In this document: piece by piece, positions 1 to 8,991 of the stretch
How positions within the stretch are numbered: position 1 is the first letter of the stretch
Layout of the letters: each line of letters opens with the position of its first letter
Origin: JBEISR01 sp044337705
Lineage (GTDB): Bacteria; Planctomycetota; Planctomycetia; Pirellulales; Pirellulaceae
Length of the DNA: 64,000 bases
Reading direction: 5' to 3'
Assembly (NCBI GenBank): GCA_044337705.1
Contig: JBIINB010000007.1
Span: 10,385 to 74,384, forward strand
Program-made: the position numbers and the translations under genes
Notes under the pieces: model-generated
What the model was told of the DNA's origin: nothing
The model's input: the letters and a program-made list of their open reading frames with translations, nothing else
Databases searched by the model: none

Positions 1-30
1 CCGTCCCGGCCATGTGGCCTAAACCACGTG
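1..30. repeat. Fragment of the 84-bp intergenic repeat family
   Basis: The first 30 bases share the sequence tcccggccatgt and then, after a short variable stretch, ctaaaccacg with the fifth unit of the array at 40371-40874. The window therefore opens inside or just after another copy of that family. An open frame continuing upstream of the first gene into this fragment is probably not coding. Confidence 0.6.
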
Positions 31-215
31 CAAGCGGTGTCAGGCACCGGTCGAATGCTAGCTCTTTGAAATCCCAGCCGATATTCCAACGGCCAGAAGC
101 ATTCGCTATAAGCCTCCCCGACGCACCGGCCAGGGCGGCCTTCCATCGCGCGCAGGCTAGCCCCCACCGGTCACTTGCCGACCTGATCGTTTTCCCATCC
201 ACCGACGAGGAATCC

Positions 216-1649
216 ATGGAGCCAACGCCCAACGAAGCCTATCGCGCACCGGGAAACCAAGTCGCCATCTCGCTTCCACCAACCCTGATCACTTCGTCGA
301 TCCTCACCGTCGCCTTCTACGGCATCCTGGCCATCGGTTGGCTGCCGGTCTGGATCAATCGCTACGCCACATGCCACGCCGTCGCCTACGCCACGGTCTT
401 CCTCTTTGCCATCGTCCTTGTCCACCTAGTCCGCAAATCGCTCTACCTGACCCGGCAACGCCAGGCCCTGGAACGTGGCTCGGTGGCGATAGGAAAAATC
501 GTCGCCAGCTACAGCGATAGCAACCGCGATATCCCACCACGCTTCTGGCTCCAGCAACTCTGGATTACCCAAAAACAATCGATCCTCCAAAGCTGGATTG
601 GAAACCGCATTTCCCAACTTCTCGATCGCCAATCCAAACGGCCTGAAGGGCAGGGGGTTGAACAGGACCTGCGCGACTTGGCCGATGCAGACCACGATCA
701 ATTACACGACAGCTACGCTCTCCTCCGCATCGCCTTCTGGGCGATGCCGATGCTCGGCTTCTTGGGCACGGTGCTTGGGATCTCTGAAACTCTGGGCCAG
801 ATGGACATGGAAAAACTCTCCAGCGGCTCCCAGGAAGCCCTCAACGCCATGACCTCCGGGCTCTACGTCGCCTTCGATACCACCGCCATCGCTCTGGCAC
901 TGACCATGGTCGGCATGTTCCTTCAGTATGCGGTCCAGCAAAGCGAAACACGCTGTTTGCAGTCCATAGATCGATCGTGCCAGCGCCATCTGATGGGTTG
1001 GCTGGATGGCCAAAAAGAACTCTCCCATCCAGATATCCGCCTAGTCGCCGACCAGATGGCCAACCAGCTCAGCAAAGCTCTCCTGCAGGCGTCCGCTCAT
1101 CAGGCCGACTTCTGGCAAAGCAGCATGGAACAGGCCAAAGAGCGATGGACGGGCGGTGCCCAAGCCACATCCGAACTCCTCCGCTCCCAACTCGATTCTT
1201 CCCTCCACAACAACCTCTCGCAGCTGCATCAGCATTTCCTCCATCTACAGCAGGCGACCAGCCAGCGATGGATGGAGCAGCAGGATGCGATGGCACAGGT
1301 GATGAAGGAGCCGCTGGAGCGACTGGCTGATTGCATGAATGCGATGGAACAGCAGGCCCACCGGATGATCGAACTGGCCGATCGCAGCGGCCGACTGGAG
1401 GAGCGCAGCGGCCAACTGGCACAGCACTCCATCCAACTGGAACAACTCGATCAGTCGATGCAGCAGGCGCTCAAGCGGATGGTCGATGTCGATCGCTTCC
1501 ATGAAGCAGCGATGGCAATGACCGAAGCGGTCAGCTTCCTTTCCTCGCAGTTGGAACGGTACGGGAAGGTCGATCCCACCTCCGACTCCACGATGAGCCC
1601 ACCCTCGCCCAGCGTCCTTCCCATGACACCCAGGAGGCGGGCTGCATGA
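216..1649 (+). CDS. MotA/TolQ/ExbB-type proton channel family protein with coiled-coil tail
   Basis: The protein has 477 residues. Two hydrophobic segments lie near residues 24-46 and 52-72, and two more near 173-195 and 215-240. The third contains LGFLGTVLGISETL, which matches the conserved channel helix of the MotA/TolQ/ExbB family, and the fourth (YVAFDTTAIALALTMVG) matches its partner helix. After residue 250 it becomes a long polar, Gln-rich, probably coiled-coil cytoplasmic tail. In this family five such subunits surround two stator helices and couple ion flow to movement. I chose the ATG at 216 because a GACGAGG ribosome site lies just before it; the frame is open to position 12, but that stretch derives from a repeat. 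The stop overlaps the next start by four bases (ATGA), so translation is probably coupled with the two ExbD-like genes downstream. The energised substrate is unknown. Confidence 0.8.
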   Translation: MEPTPNEAYRAPGNQVAISLPPTLITSSILTVAFYGILAIGWLPVWINRYATCHAVAYATVFLFAIVLVHLVRKSLYLTRQRQALERGSVAIGKIVASYSDSNRDIPPRFWLQQLWITQKQSILQSWIGNRISQLLDRQSKRPEGQGVEQDLRDLADADHDQLHDSYALLRIAFWAMPMLGFLGTVLGISETLGQMDMEKLSSGSQEALNAMTSGLYVAFDTTAIALALTMVGMFLQYAVQQSETRCLQSIDRSCQRHLMGWLDGQKELSHPDIRLVADQMANQLSKALLQASAHQADFWQSSMEQAKERWTGGAQATSELLRSQLDSSLHNNLSQLHQHFLHLQQATSQRWMEQQDAMAQVMKEPLERLADCMNAMEQQAHRMIELADRSGRLEERSGQLAQHSIQLEQLDQSMQQALKRMVDVDRFHEAAMAMTEAVSFLSSQLERYGKVDPTSDSTMSPPSPSVLPMTPRRRAA

Positions 1650-3862
1650 GCGGCCGAAATGGACGTCGCGAGACGCTATCGCCTTCGCTGTTTCCCTTTC
1701 TGGCTGTGCTGCTATGCACTGTCGGTGCGCTGATCGTCATTCTGGTGCTGTCAGTCTTTCGCGCCAAAGCCGCGGCGCGGCAGGTGGTTGAGTCACAACA
1801 GCAGCAGATGGAAGAAGAGGTCGGAACGCTGGAAGTGGTCGCCGGGGAACTGGAAGGACGACGCCAGAAAATGCAGGAAGCGATCGATCAGCAGCGCGCC
1901 CTCCTGGCTCATTTCGAAGACCACCTGCGGCGTTTGAACGAGCAATGGGAATCGCTTCAAAGATCAAAGCAGTTGGAATCGCAAGACGCCCAGCAGCGGC
2001 TCGATAAAATCTCTCAGCTACAGGAAAAGATCACCGCCACGCAATCGGAGATCGACAAGCTGCGGGAGCAACTGACTGAAAAGGAAAAGCAGGGCAAAAA
2101 GCCACCGGCATTTGCGATCCTCCCCTACAGCGGTCGCCAGGGAACCACCCGCCGACCGATCTACCTGGAATGCACCTCGCAAGGAGTTTTTCTCCAGCCC
2201 GAAGGGATCCTGCTGACGATGGAAGACCTGGCGCCGCCTCACGGACCCGGCAACCCGCTGGATGCTTCGCTCCGAGCCATCCGCACCGAATTCGATCGGA
2301 TCGCGCAGGCCACCAGCGACCGCAGCTCTCCCTATCCCCTTCTGCTGGTCCGCCCCGACGGCATCGCCACTTACGCGCTGGCTCGCTCTGCCATGCAAGG
2401 CTGGGATGATCAGTTCGGCTACGAACTGGTCCCCGCCGCAATGCCCCTGGTCTTCCCCAAGAACCCACCCAGCATCGCACAACGACTGGATGCAACTTTG
2501 GCCACCGCGCGCCAGCGCCATCGCCAGGCGATAGCCACCATGCCCGCCCGCTACCGGGATGGACTGGAGGAACTGCTGCAGCAAGCTGACCCGAGCGAAC
2601 CCTCCAATGACTGGGGTGACGAAGCCCTCGAATCGACGCTCGCCTCCCAAGCCTCGGGCACCTTGCCGGCAGATCCCAACAGCCCCGGCGCTTCCCCCGG
2701 CAACTGGCAGATGATCCAGACCGCCAACCTCCCAGGCGGAACCATTCCCGGCGGCTCGCCGCTCAATAACCCCTCGGGTGGCCCACTTAATCTCCCAACC
2801 GATGCGCAATCCGATCGAAGCGCATCGGCCGATGCAAACACATTGGCCGATGGAAGCTCATTGGGCTTCCCCGCATCCGGCTCTCCCGTTTTCTTCACTC
2901 CCTCTGCACGAGGTGACCTAGTCGGCGGATCACCAGTAGCAGGCAATTCGTCCTTCTCAAGCCCGCCTGGTAGCGGCAGCCAAAACCCCTTCGCCCCAGG
3001 TGGCATTCCCAGTTCGAATCAAACCGCCAAAGGTTACCCACCTTCAGGCACTGCCCCCGGCGATGATTGGGGTCAACCGAACTCGGATCAACTGAATCCC
3101 AACTCCCCGAATCCCAGCGCCCCGAATCCCTCCGGATCAGGTCGCCCCCCAGACATTTTCGGAAGCCCCGGCAACTCCGGTAACGGATCGGGCGGCGAGA
3201 ACTTCGCAGGAGGATCGGGCGGTACCAGTGCATCGGGCAGCCCCAATCGCCCAGGAAATTCCGCTAGCTCCAGCCCCCCCAATCCACTTGGCCTCTCTGG
3301 CAGTTCCTCCCCGGGAGGCTCCACCTTCAACCCCAACGATTCGGTCGATCCCGAACTGGCCAGGGAGATGAAGGAAAAGCAGCCTCAGGATGCCATTGGC
3401 TACCGCGAACGAAGCCCCGTCGGCCGATCGCCCCTGGTGCAGTCACCCGACGAAGACGACTCCCAAGCCCGCCCTCTTTCGATTACCCGCGGACGTGGCT
3501 GGGCGGAGGCACGCGCCGAAGGAAAAAGCACCCCCGTCGTGCGCGAAATGTACCTTGTCGCTCATCCCGATCGCTGGATGCTGCTGGAGGAGTCGAATCC
3601 CAAACGAAGCGAACGGACAATCGAACTGGCCTCCGGTCCGCGCGTCGCCGGAGAACAGCTGGGGGACGCCATTCGCAAGCGAGTCGACGACTGGGGCATC
3701 GCCGTCGCGCGCGGTTACTGGAAACCCAAACTCATCGTGCTGGCCACCCCTCAGTCCGATTCCAGCATCCGCCGCTTGGAACGAATTCTCGACGGCAGCG
3801 GAGTTCAGATCGAAGTCCGTCCCCTGCCTCCGGTGGTCCCCAAACCACCCACTGGCCGCTGA
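1646..3862 (+). CDS. Single-anchor coiled-coil protein, possible ExbD/TolR-like partner
   Basis: This 738-residue protein starts with one hydrophobic helix (about residues 13-37, LFPFLAVLLCTVGALIVILV), placed like the N-terminal anchor of ExbD/TolR/MotB stators. A coiled coil follows (about 45-150), then a folded stretch (about 150-320), then roughly 240 residues very rich in Gly, Ser, Pro and Asn (about 320-560), and a last folded part (about 600-738). The start overlaps the upstream channel gene by four bases, which points to a stoichiometric partner. I see no OmpA-type peptidoglycan-binding motif. The low-complexity middle could span a wide periplasm or be a flexible linker. Assignment as a stator partner rests on anchor and context, not on a clear family match. 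Confidence 0.7.
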   Translation: MSGRNGRRETLSPSLFPFLAVLLCTVGALIVILVLSVFRAKAAARQVVESQQQQMEEEVGTLEVVAGELEGRRQKMQEAIDQQRALLAHFEDHLRRLNEQWESLQRSKQLESQDAQQRLDKISQLQEKITATQSEIDKLREQLTEKEKQGKKPPAFAILPYSGRQGTTRRPIYLECTSQGVFLQPEGILLTMEDLAPPHGPGNPLDASLRAIRTEFDRIAQATSDRSSPYPLLLVRPDGIATYALARSAMQGWDDQFGYELVPAAMPLVFPKNPPSIAQRLDATLATARQRHRQAIATMPARYRDGLEELLQQADPSEPSNDWGDEALESTLASQASGTLPADPNSPGASPGNWQMIQTANLPGGTIPGGSPLNNPSGGPLNLPTDAQSDRSASADANTLADGSSLGFPASGSPVFFTPSARGDLVGGSPVAGNSSFSSPPGSGSQNPFAPGGIPSSNQTAKGYPPSGTAPGDDWGQPNSDQLNPNSPNPSAPNPSGSGRPPDIFGSPGNSGNGSGGENFAGGSGGTSASGSPNRPGNSASSSPPNPLGLSGSSSPGGSTFNPNDSVDPELAREMKEKQPQDAIGYRERSPVGRSPLVQSPDEDDSQARPLSITRGRGWAEARAEGKSTPVVREMYLVAHPDRWMLLEESNPKRSERTIELASGPRVAGEQLGDAIRKRVDDWGIAVARGYWKPKLIVLATPQSDSSIRRLERILDGSGVQIEVRPLPPVVPKPPTGR

Positions 3863-3904
3863 TTTCTCCATCCCAAATAGCCCTCGTCTTCGGAACGATC
3901 GATC

Positions 3905-4897
3905 ATGGCACGCCAACGAGAACAGGAACAAGGAATCGGCGAGGACTCCTTCCTCGATACGATCGCCAACCTCGTCGGCATCCTGATCATTTTTGTCGTG
4001 ATCATCGTCACCCGCTCGCAGTCCAACGCCCTGGCCGTCGCGCAGAAGGAAGTCGCCAGTCAGCAGGCTCTCCACCACCAACCGCTCCAGGATGCCATCA
4101 GCCTCCAGAAGGATCTGCAAGAGAAACAAAAACGCTGGATGCAATATGTCGAGGAATCGGAGCGCCAAAGACTCCAGCGCGATCAACTGCTCCAGCAGAT
4201 CACAAAGGCGCAAGCGGAATCCAGCCCCGACGAAGATCCAACGCTCGCGCAGCTAGCTCACCTCGAAACCACCGTCACGCATTTGGAGCAGATGCGGGAA
4301 GACCTGGTCAGCCAGACCGAGGCAGAGGATAAACCGGCCGAGGTGGTGGCGCTGCGGCATCTACCCACCCCGATGGCCAAGACGGTTTTCAATAAGGAAG
4401 TCCACGTTCAACTGGCTGCATCCCGCATCGCAGTGATCCCCTGGGACCGACTGGTCGAATCGTTAAAACGGGAAGTCGAACGCGTCGTCCAGGCGAACGC
4501 CCGGAAAGAAATTCTCGAAGGGCAGCTTGGCCCCGTCGGTGGCTTCCTGATGCAATACAAATTATCCAACAAAACCGGCATGATCTCCGATGGCCGCAGC
4601 GCCGGCATGGGCCGCATGGTGGAACTGATTCGCTTTGATCTGGCCCCCACATCCGGCGTGGTCTGGGAGTCGCTCGACCAAGCCATCGCAGAAGGGGGCC
4701 GATTGCGGATGGAACTGGCGGGCCGAAATCCGAAGGAAACGGTCACCACCGTCTGGGTCTACCCCGACAGCTTCGATGTCTTCCGGCCCCTACAGGAACG
4801 GCTCTTTGAACTTGGCTTCCTGACTGCGGCCAGACCGCTTCCCCAGGGAGTCCCGATCGGAGCCGCCCCCACCGGCGCGGCCAGCGTCGCTCAGTGA
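3905..4897 (+). CDS. ExbD/TolR-like single-anchor protein
   Basis: The protein has 330 residues. Its N-terminus reads EDSFLDTIANLVGILIIFVV, an Asp-containing stretch leading into a single membrane helix. That is the arrangement of ExbD and TolR, where an Asp at the start of the helix carries protons. A coiled coil follows (about residues 40-140), then a mixed alpha/beta C-terminal part (about 150-320). It begins 42 bases after the previous gene on the same strand and completes a set of one channel and two stator-like proteins. The GTCxxD-like lipoprotein signals are absent. Function in energised transport or cell-envelope work is inferred; no receptor or OMP gene sits next to it. Confidence 0.72.
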   Translation: MARQREQEQGIGEDSFLDTIANLVGILIIFVVIIVTRSQSNALAVAQKEVASQQALHHQPLQDAISLQKDLQEKQKRWMQYVEESERQRLQRDQLLQQITKAQAESSPDEDPTLAQLAHLETTVTHLEQMREDLVSQTEAEDKPAEVVALRHLPTPMAKTVFNKEVHVQLAASRIAVIPWDRLVESLKREVERVVQANARKEILEGQLGPVGGFLMQYKLSNKTGMISDGRSAGMGRMVELIRFDLAPTSGVVWESLDQAIAEGGRLRMELAGRNPKETVTTVWVYPDSFDVFRPLQERLFELGFLTAARPLPQGVPIGAAPTGAASVAQ

Positions 4898-5024
4898 ACA
4901 ACTCCATATTCCATCCCAGTTGGCCTTGCCGCCGGTAAGCAATGTTTCCAGAGAACAAAAAGTGCTCGTGATCGCCACGACGGAAAAGTTGTATCGTTGC
5001 GATGCGAGCCTCTCCGCAAACATG

Positions 5025-5055
5025 CATCATGCTAACCCGCAGCGTAAGCAAGGGA
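5025..5055. repeat. Intergenic repeat element in the 4898-5376 gap
   Basis: The stretch catcatgctaacccgcagcg followed by taagcaaggga reads MLTRSVSKG in one frame. I recognise this as a peptide often seen in short hypothetical proteins called from planctomycete intergenic DNA, so it is a dispersed repeat and not a gene. Nothing else in the 479 bases between the ExbD-like gene and the phosphoesterase looks coding on either strand, and I see no terminator with a T-run there. Confidence 0.5.
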
Positions 5056-5376
5056 CGGTTCCCGGATAGGTTGTCGGTGTATCCTGCGCTACAAATCCGC
5101 ACGCGAACACACCAGAACCAAAGGGTCGAATATCGCTCCTACGCCCCAACCTCTGCTCGTGCTTATCTTTCCTCGCAAATCGCTTCCAAGCCCTCTTTGT
5201 CCCACCGACCGTCTGCATTTTGCATTGCGATTTCTCCTGGGTCGCGATGCACGGACGACAATTCCAATGTCCCCTTCGACCGATGTTTCGCCCGAGCCGA
5301 TTTTCCATCGGCCCAGCTGCCCAGTACGATGAGCGGATATCCCACGCCCCCACAAACGCAATGAAGCTGGCTTTCC

Positions 5377-6240
5377 ATGACGCTTCGCTCAACCAAATGG
5401 TCTCGCCGAAAATGGATCGCTGCAGCCGCCGCAACCTCGGCGATCGCACTTCCGATCTACACTCGATTCCTGGAACCCCACTGGCTACAGGTAATCGGCC
5501 ATTCGCTGCCGATCCGCAATCTCCCTTCCAACTGGCACGGCAAAACGATCCTCCACGCCAGCGATCTCCACATCGGACCGTCGCTCGACCAGCAATACCT
5601 CCAGCGAGTCTTCGCAACGATCGAATCGCTGCAACCCGACCTGATCGTTTACACGGGTGACTTCGTCAGCCACTCGACGCAACTGGACGATCCCCCTAGC
5701 CGTCCGCTCGATCGCCTCCCCCTAGGCCGAATCGCCACCGTCGGAGTTCTTGGCAACCATGACTACGGCCCCTCCTGGAAGGATCCAGCGAGGGCTCAAG
5801 TTCTGGTCGATCGACTGGAAGCCCGTGGCCTGCAGATGCTGCGCAACGCACAAATCCAGCTCGACGGTCTCCACCTGCTGGGCATCGAAGAACTTTGGTC
5901 GGGGCGATTGAATATTCAGGCTGCGATCGCAGGCTGGCAGCCCGAGTGGCCAGGACTTGCGCTGGTCCATAATCCCGACGCCGTCGATCTATCCGGCTGG
6001 TCGACTTTTCATGGCTGGATCCTCGCTGGACATACGCATGGCGGCCAAGTCAAACCGCCTTTTCTCCCACCACCCGTCCTTCCGGTCAAAAACCGACGCT
6101 ACACCTCCGGCGTTTTCTCGATCACCCCCGAGCGAACGCTATTCATCAGCCGCGGGGTCGGCTACCTGCCCCCCGTGCGCTTCAACGCCCGCCCCGATAT
6201 CACCCTCTTCCGGCTTGCTCCCATTCCACCAGTCACCTAA
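5377..6240 (+). CDS. Membrane-anchored or exported metallophosphoesterase (YaeI/YkuE type)
   Basis: The 287-residue protein carries all the calcineurin-like phosphoesterase motifs in order: SDLHIG (about residue 63), GDFVS (about 92), GNHDYG (about 125), a VHNPD block (about 196) and GHTHGGQ (about 218). These bind two metals and hydrolyse phosphoesters. The N-terminus WSRRKWIAAAAATSAIAL looks like a twin-arginine or signal-anchor segment, as in YkuE, so the enzyme probably works outside the cytoplasm. YaeI/YkuE relatives act on lipid-linked or UDP-linked phosphates; the substrate here is not shown by sequence. The start has only a weak ribosome site. It stands alone, 194 bases before the S9 peptidase. 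Confidence 0.88.
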   Translation: MTLRSTKWSRRKWIAAAAATSAIALPIYTRFLEPHWLQVIGHSLPIRNLPSNWHGKTILHASDLHIGPSLDQQYLQRVFATIESLQPDLIVYTGDFVSHSTQLDDPPSRPLDRLPLGRIATVGVLGNHDYGPSWKDPARAQVLVDRLEARGLQMLRNAQIQLDGLHLLGIEELWSGRLNIQAAIAGWQPEWPGLALVHNPDAVDLSGWSTFHGWILAGHTHGGQVKPPFLPPPVLPVKNRRYTSGVFSITPERTLFISRGVGYLPPVRFNARPDITLFRLAPIPPVT

Positions 6241-6434
6241 CTCGCTCGCGATCGATCACCTCCCATGACACCGCGCAGCAAGAGGTGGCGAGCCCCAATC
6301 GCATTCGGGTTTCTTGCTAAACTGAATCGCTCCCGAGGACTTTTCGGCATCCGATCGCGGTGCCATCGAAAGAGTCCCACTCAGCAACCAACAATCCAGC
6401 TACTCCATCCAAGCTCCAAGGAGTTTTCCCTGCG

Positions 6435-8645
6435 ATGCGGCCAACCAAACTCGTCTCCCACACGGCCCTGCGATCGATGCGAACCAGCCTTTTCGCGCTA
6501 GCCACCTGCGTGCCATCGCTCGCCCTAGCCACCCAGCCTCCTTCAGCCCCCACCCCATCAGCTGCTCCGGTCGCCATGAAGATGACCCCCGAGATGCTTT
6601 GGGATTTGGGCCGCATCGGGGAGGCGGCCACATCGCCCGACGGCAAGCAACTGGCCTACACGGTGACTCGCTATCAGCTGGCGGAAAACTCCGGCAGCTC
6701 CGATCTTCTTCTGGCCCCCATCGACGGCCCCAATCCTATCGAAGGCTTGTCCACCGGCCTGGGTACGGCGATGCGCACCGCCAGCAAAACTCGCTCGCTG
6801 CTCTCCGGCATCCCGGGACTCCAAGCGATCCAGTGGGTCGATCGTCCCGAAGGTCTTCGGCTGGTGTATCTGGCCCCAGGCAAGCTGAAGTCGACCGATC
6901 CTCAAGGTTGGTCGATCAACCCAGAAACTGGGGAATCACGTCAGCTGACCGACATCGAAGGTGGCATCGGCAACCTGCGGTCGACACCCGACGGCAGTCG
7001 CCTGGCGTTCACACGCGATATCCCGCTGGACGCTACCCTAGCCACGCTGCACCCTGATCTGCCCAAGGCCGACGCCCGCATCATCGACAGCCTGATGTAC
7101 CGGCATTGGAACGCCTGGCACGATGGCGCCTACAGCCATGTCCATGTCGCTCCCTGGAACGCCGATGGATCGATGGGACCGGCGATCGATCTGATGGAGG
7201 GGATGAAGGCCGATTGCCCGCTGCCGCCTTTGGCGGGAAGTGAGCATCTGCAATGGGCACCCGATGGTCGCCAGATCGCGATGGTGATCAAGCCGGTGGA
7301 ACGGCCTGCCGAGTCGACCGACAGCAGCATTTTTACCTGCGACCTTTCCGAACAACTCGACTCGGAAGGAAAACTGGTCGCCACGCCGCTGGTCAACCAG
7401 ACTCCTGACAATCGCGGTTACGATGTCGACCCCACCTACTCCCCCGACGGCAAGTGGCTGGCCTGGATCGCGATGGAGCGACCGGGATTTGAGGCCGATC
7501 GCGCACGGATCATGGCAAGGCGACGATCGGATGGCAGCACCGCGGAGTGGACTTCCGGCTTCGATGCGTCGGCCCATAACCTCCGATGGAGCCCCTCAGG
7601 GGAGCGATTGGTATTTGACAGCGAGCAGCGGGGCACTCAGCAGATTTTTTCGATCGATGTCGCCAGCGGCCAACTGGAGCAGCAAACTCAGGGCCCTCAC
7701 GACCTGCACACCGTCGAGGTTTTACACGATGGCAGTATCCTTGCCACCCAGCAGTCGATGGTCCGACCGGCGGAATTGGCGCTGATCGATCCGGCCGACG
7801 GCAAGATCCAAACGGTGACCGACGTCAACGGAGAGACCTTTCGCAAGCTGGCGTTGCCGACGGTGCAGGAGCGGTATGTGCCAGCTACGGACGGCCAGAA
7901 GATCCACAACTGGTTGATTCTGCCCCCCGGATTCGATCCTCAGAAGAAATATCCGATGTTGGTGTTCTGTCAGGGAGGACCGCAGTCCCAGGTGGGTCAG
8001 TTTTTTTCCTATCGCTGGAATTTTCATCTGATGGCCGCCAAGGGGTACGTGGTGCTTGCGGTCAACCGGCGCGGGCTTCCCGGATTCGGGCAGGCATGGA
8101 ACGATCAGATCAGCGGCGACTGGGGTGGTCAGGCGATGAAGGACATTCTTGCATCGACCGATGCCTTGCGGTCAGAACCTTTTATTGATGCCAAGCGAGT
8201 CGGCGCGGTGGGGGCCAGTTTTGGCGGCTACACCGTCTACTGGCTGATGGGCAACTCCGGCGATCGTTTTTCCGCGATGATTTCGCATTGCGGTGTGTTT
8301 GATCTGGAGTCGATGTATGGGACGACGGAAGAGTTGTTCTTTGTGAATCATGATTTGGGCGGGCCCTACTGGTCCAGCGAATCGGTGCAGAGGAAGTACG
8401 ATCAGTTTTCGCCGCATCGATTCATCGGCAACTGGAAGACACCGCTGCTGGTGATTCATGGCGAGAAGGATTTTCGCGTCCCGGTCTCGCAGGGGATGGA
8501 AGCTTTTACAGCGGCGCAGGTGCAGGGTGTCCCCAGCCGGTTCCTTTATTTTCCGGGCGAGGGGCATTGGGTCACCAAACCGCAGAACAGCGTCCTCTGG
8601 CAGCGAGTCTTCTTCGACTGGCTAAGTGAGCACCTGGGGGAGTGA
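6435..8645 (+). CDS. Secreted S9 family prolyl oligopeptidase-like peptidase
   Basis: The protein has 736 residues from the ATG at 6435, which has AAGGAG upstream at 6417-6422; a GTG at 6360 in the same frame gives an unlikely leader. The N-terminus (about residues 1-30) is a signal peptide ending near LALA-T. The middle (about 60-470) contains repeated blades such as SPDGKQLAY, TPDGSRLAF and SPDGKWLAW, typical of a TolB/WD-like beta-propeller. The C-terminal alpha/beta-hydrolase has the nucleophile Ser595 in GASFGGY, Asp in HGEKDFRVP and His in GEGHW. The family removes dipeptides or acyl-amino acids from short peptides. Export suggests a role in nutrient peptide degradation. It has no obvious operon partner. 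Confidence 0.93.
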   Translation: MRPTKLVSHTALRSMRTSLFALATCVPSLALATQPPSAPTPSAAPVAMKMTPEMLWDLGRIGEAATSPDGKQLAYTVTRYQLAENSGSSDLLLAPIDGPNPIEGLSTGLGTAMRTASKTRSLLSGIPGLQAIQWVDRPEGLRLVYLAPGKLKSTDPQGWSINPETGESRQLTDIEGGIGNLRSTPDGSRLAFTRDIPLDATLATLHPDLPKADARIIDSLMYRHWNAWHDGAYSHVHVAPWNADGSMGPAIDLMEGMKADCPLPPLAGSEHLQWAPDGRQIAMVIKPVERPAESTDSSIFTCDLSEQLDSEGKLVATPLVNQTPDNRGYDVDPTYSPDGKWLAWIAMERPGFEADRARIMARRRSDGSTAEWTSGFDASAHNLRWSPSGERLVFDSEQRGTQQIFSIDVASGQLEQQTQGPHDLHTVEVLHDGSILATQQSMVRPAELALIDPADGKIQTVTDVNGETFRKLALPTVQERYVPATDGQKIHNWLILPPGFDPQKKYPMLVFCQGGPQSQVGQFFSYRWNFHLMAAKGYVVLAVNRRGLPGFGQAWNDQISGDWGGQAMKDILASTDALRSEPFIDAKRVGAVGASFGGYTVYWLMGNSGDRFSAMISHCGVFDLESMYGTTEELFFVNHDLGGPYWSSESVQRKYDQFSPHRFIGNWKTPLLVIHGEKDFRVPVSQGMEAFTAAQVQGVPSRFLYFPGEGHWVTKPQNSVLWQRVFFDWLSEHLGE

Positions 8646-8650
8646 CTGTT

Positions 8651-8810
8651 CCTCTCCCATCAGCCGCAGCGCGATGACGTCCGGCTGGGTTGGGTCATCG
8701 ATGTTTTGATAACCACAAACCCAAGCTAGTATCTTGCGGCTGGCCGACTCCACCGCCTCTCCCATCAGCCACAGCGCGCGAGCGTCCGGTGGGGTGCGCC
8801 ATCGACGTTC
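8651..8810. repeat. Two copies of a 55-bp dispersed repeat
   Basis: Copy A (8651-8705) and copy B (8756-8810) share cctctcccatcagcc(g/a)cagcgcg and then (a)gcgtccgg(t/c)ggg...catcgacgtt. The copies are 105 bases apart in the 346-base stretch between the S9 peptidase and the helicase fusion gene. The unit resembles planctomycete intergenic repeats. It encodes nothing convincing. Confidence 0.7.
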
Positions 8811-8927
8811 CACCGAAGCTGCTGGCTAGCTGACGGATGCTTGTGATTCGGTAAATGAAATAGATATCCCCACCGAAATCGTCACACACCACCAAATAGG
8901 CAATGTATCCTCTGTTTATACGACAAT

Positions 8928-8950
8928 GCGCATCGCAATCCGCGATGCGC
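8928..8950. promoter_or_regulatory. Perfect 9-bp inverted repeat, candidate operator
   Basis: GCGCATCGC (8928-8936) and GCGATGCGC (8942-8950) are exact reverse complements around a 5-base spacer. The element lies 41 bases before the preferred start of the HIT-PLD-helicase-S24 gene and 8 bases after a possible minus-10 hexamer TTTATA (8915-8920). Because the protein it precedes ends in a LexA-type domain, an operator role is tempting but is inference; it could also be an mRNA hairpin. Confidence 0.5.
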
Positions 8951-8991
8951 TGGCACTCAAGAGATTCGCAAAAGAACGAGTCCCCATCGCC

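Noticed and set aside
12..215. N-terminal extension of the channel protein from position 12
   Set aside because: The stretch derives partly from the 84-bp repeat family and has no conserved sequence; a ribosome site directly before 216 supports the shorter protein.
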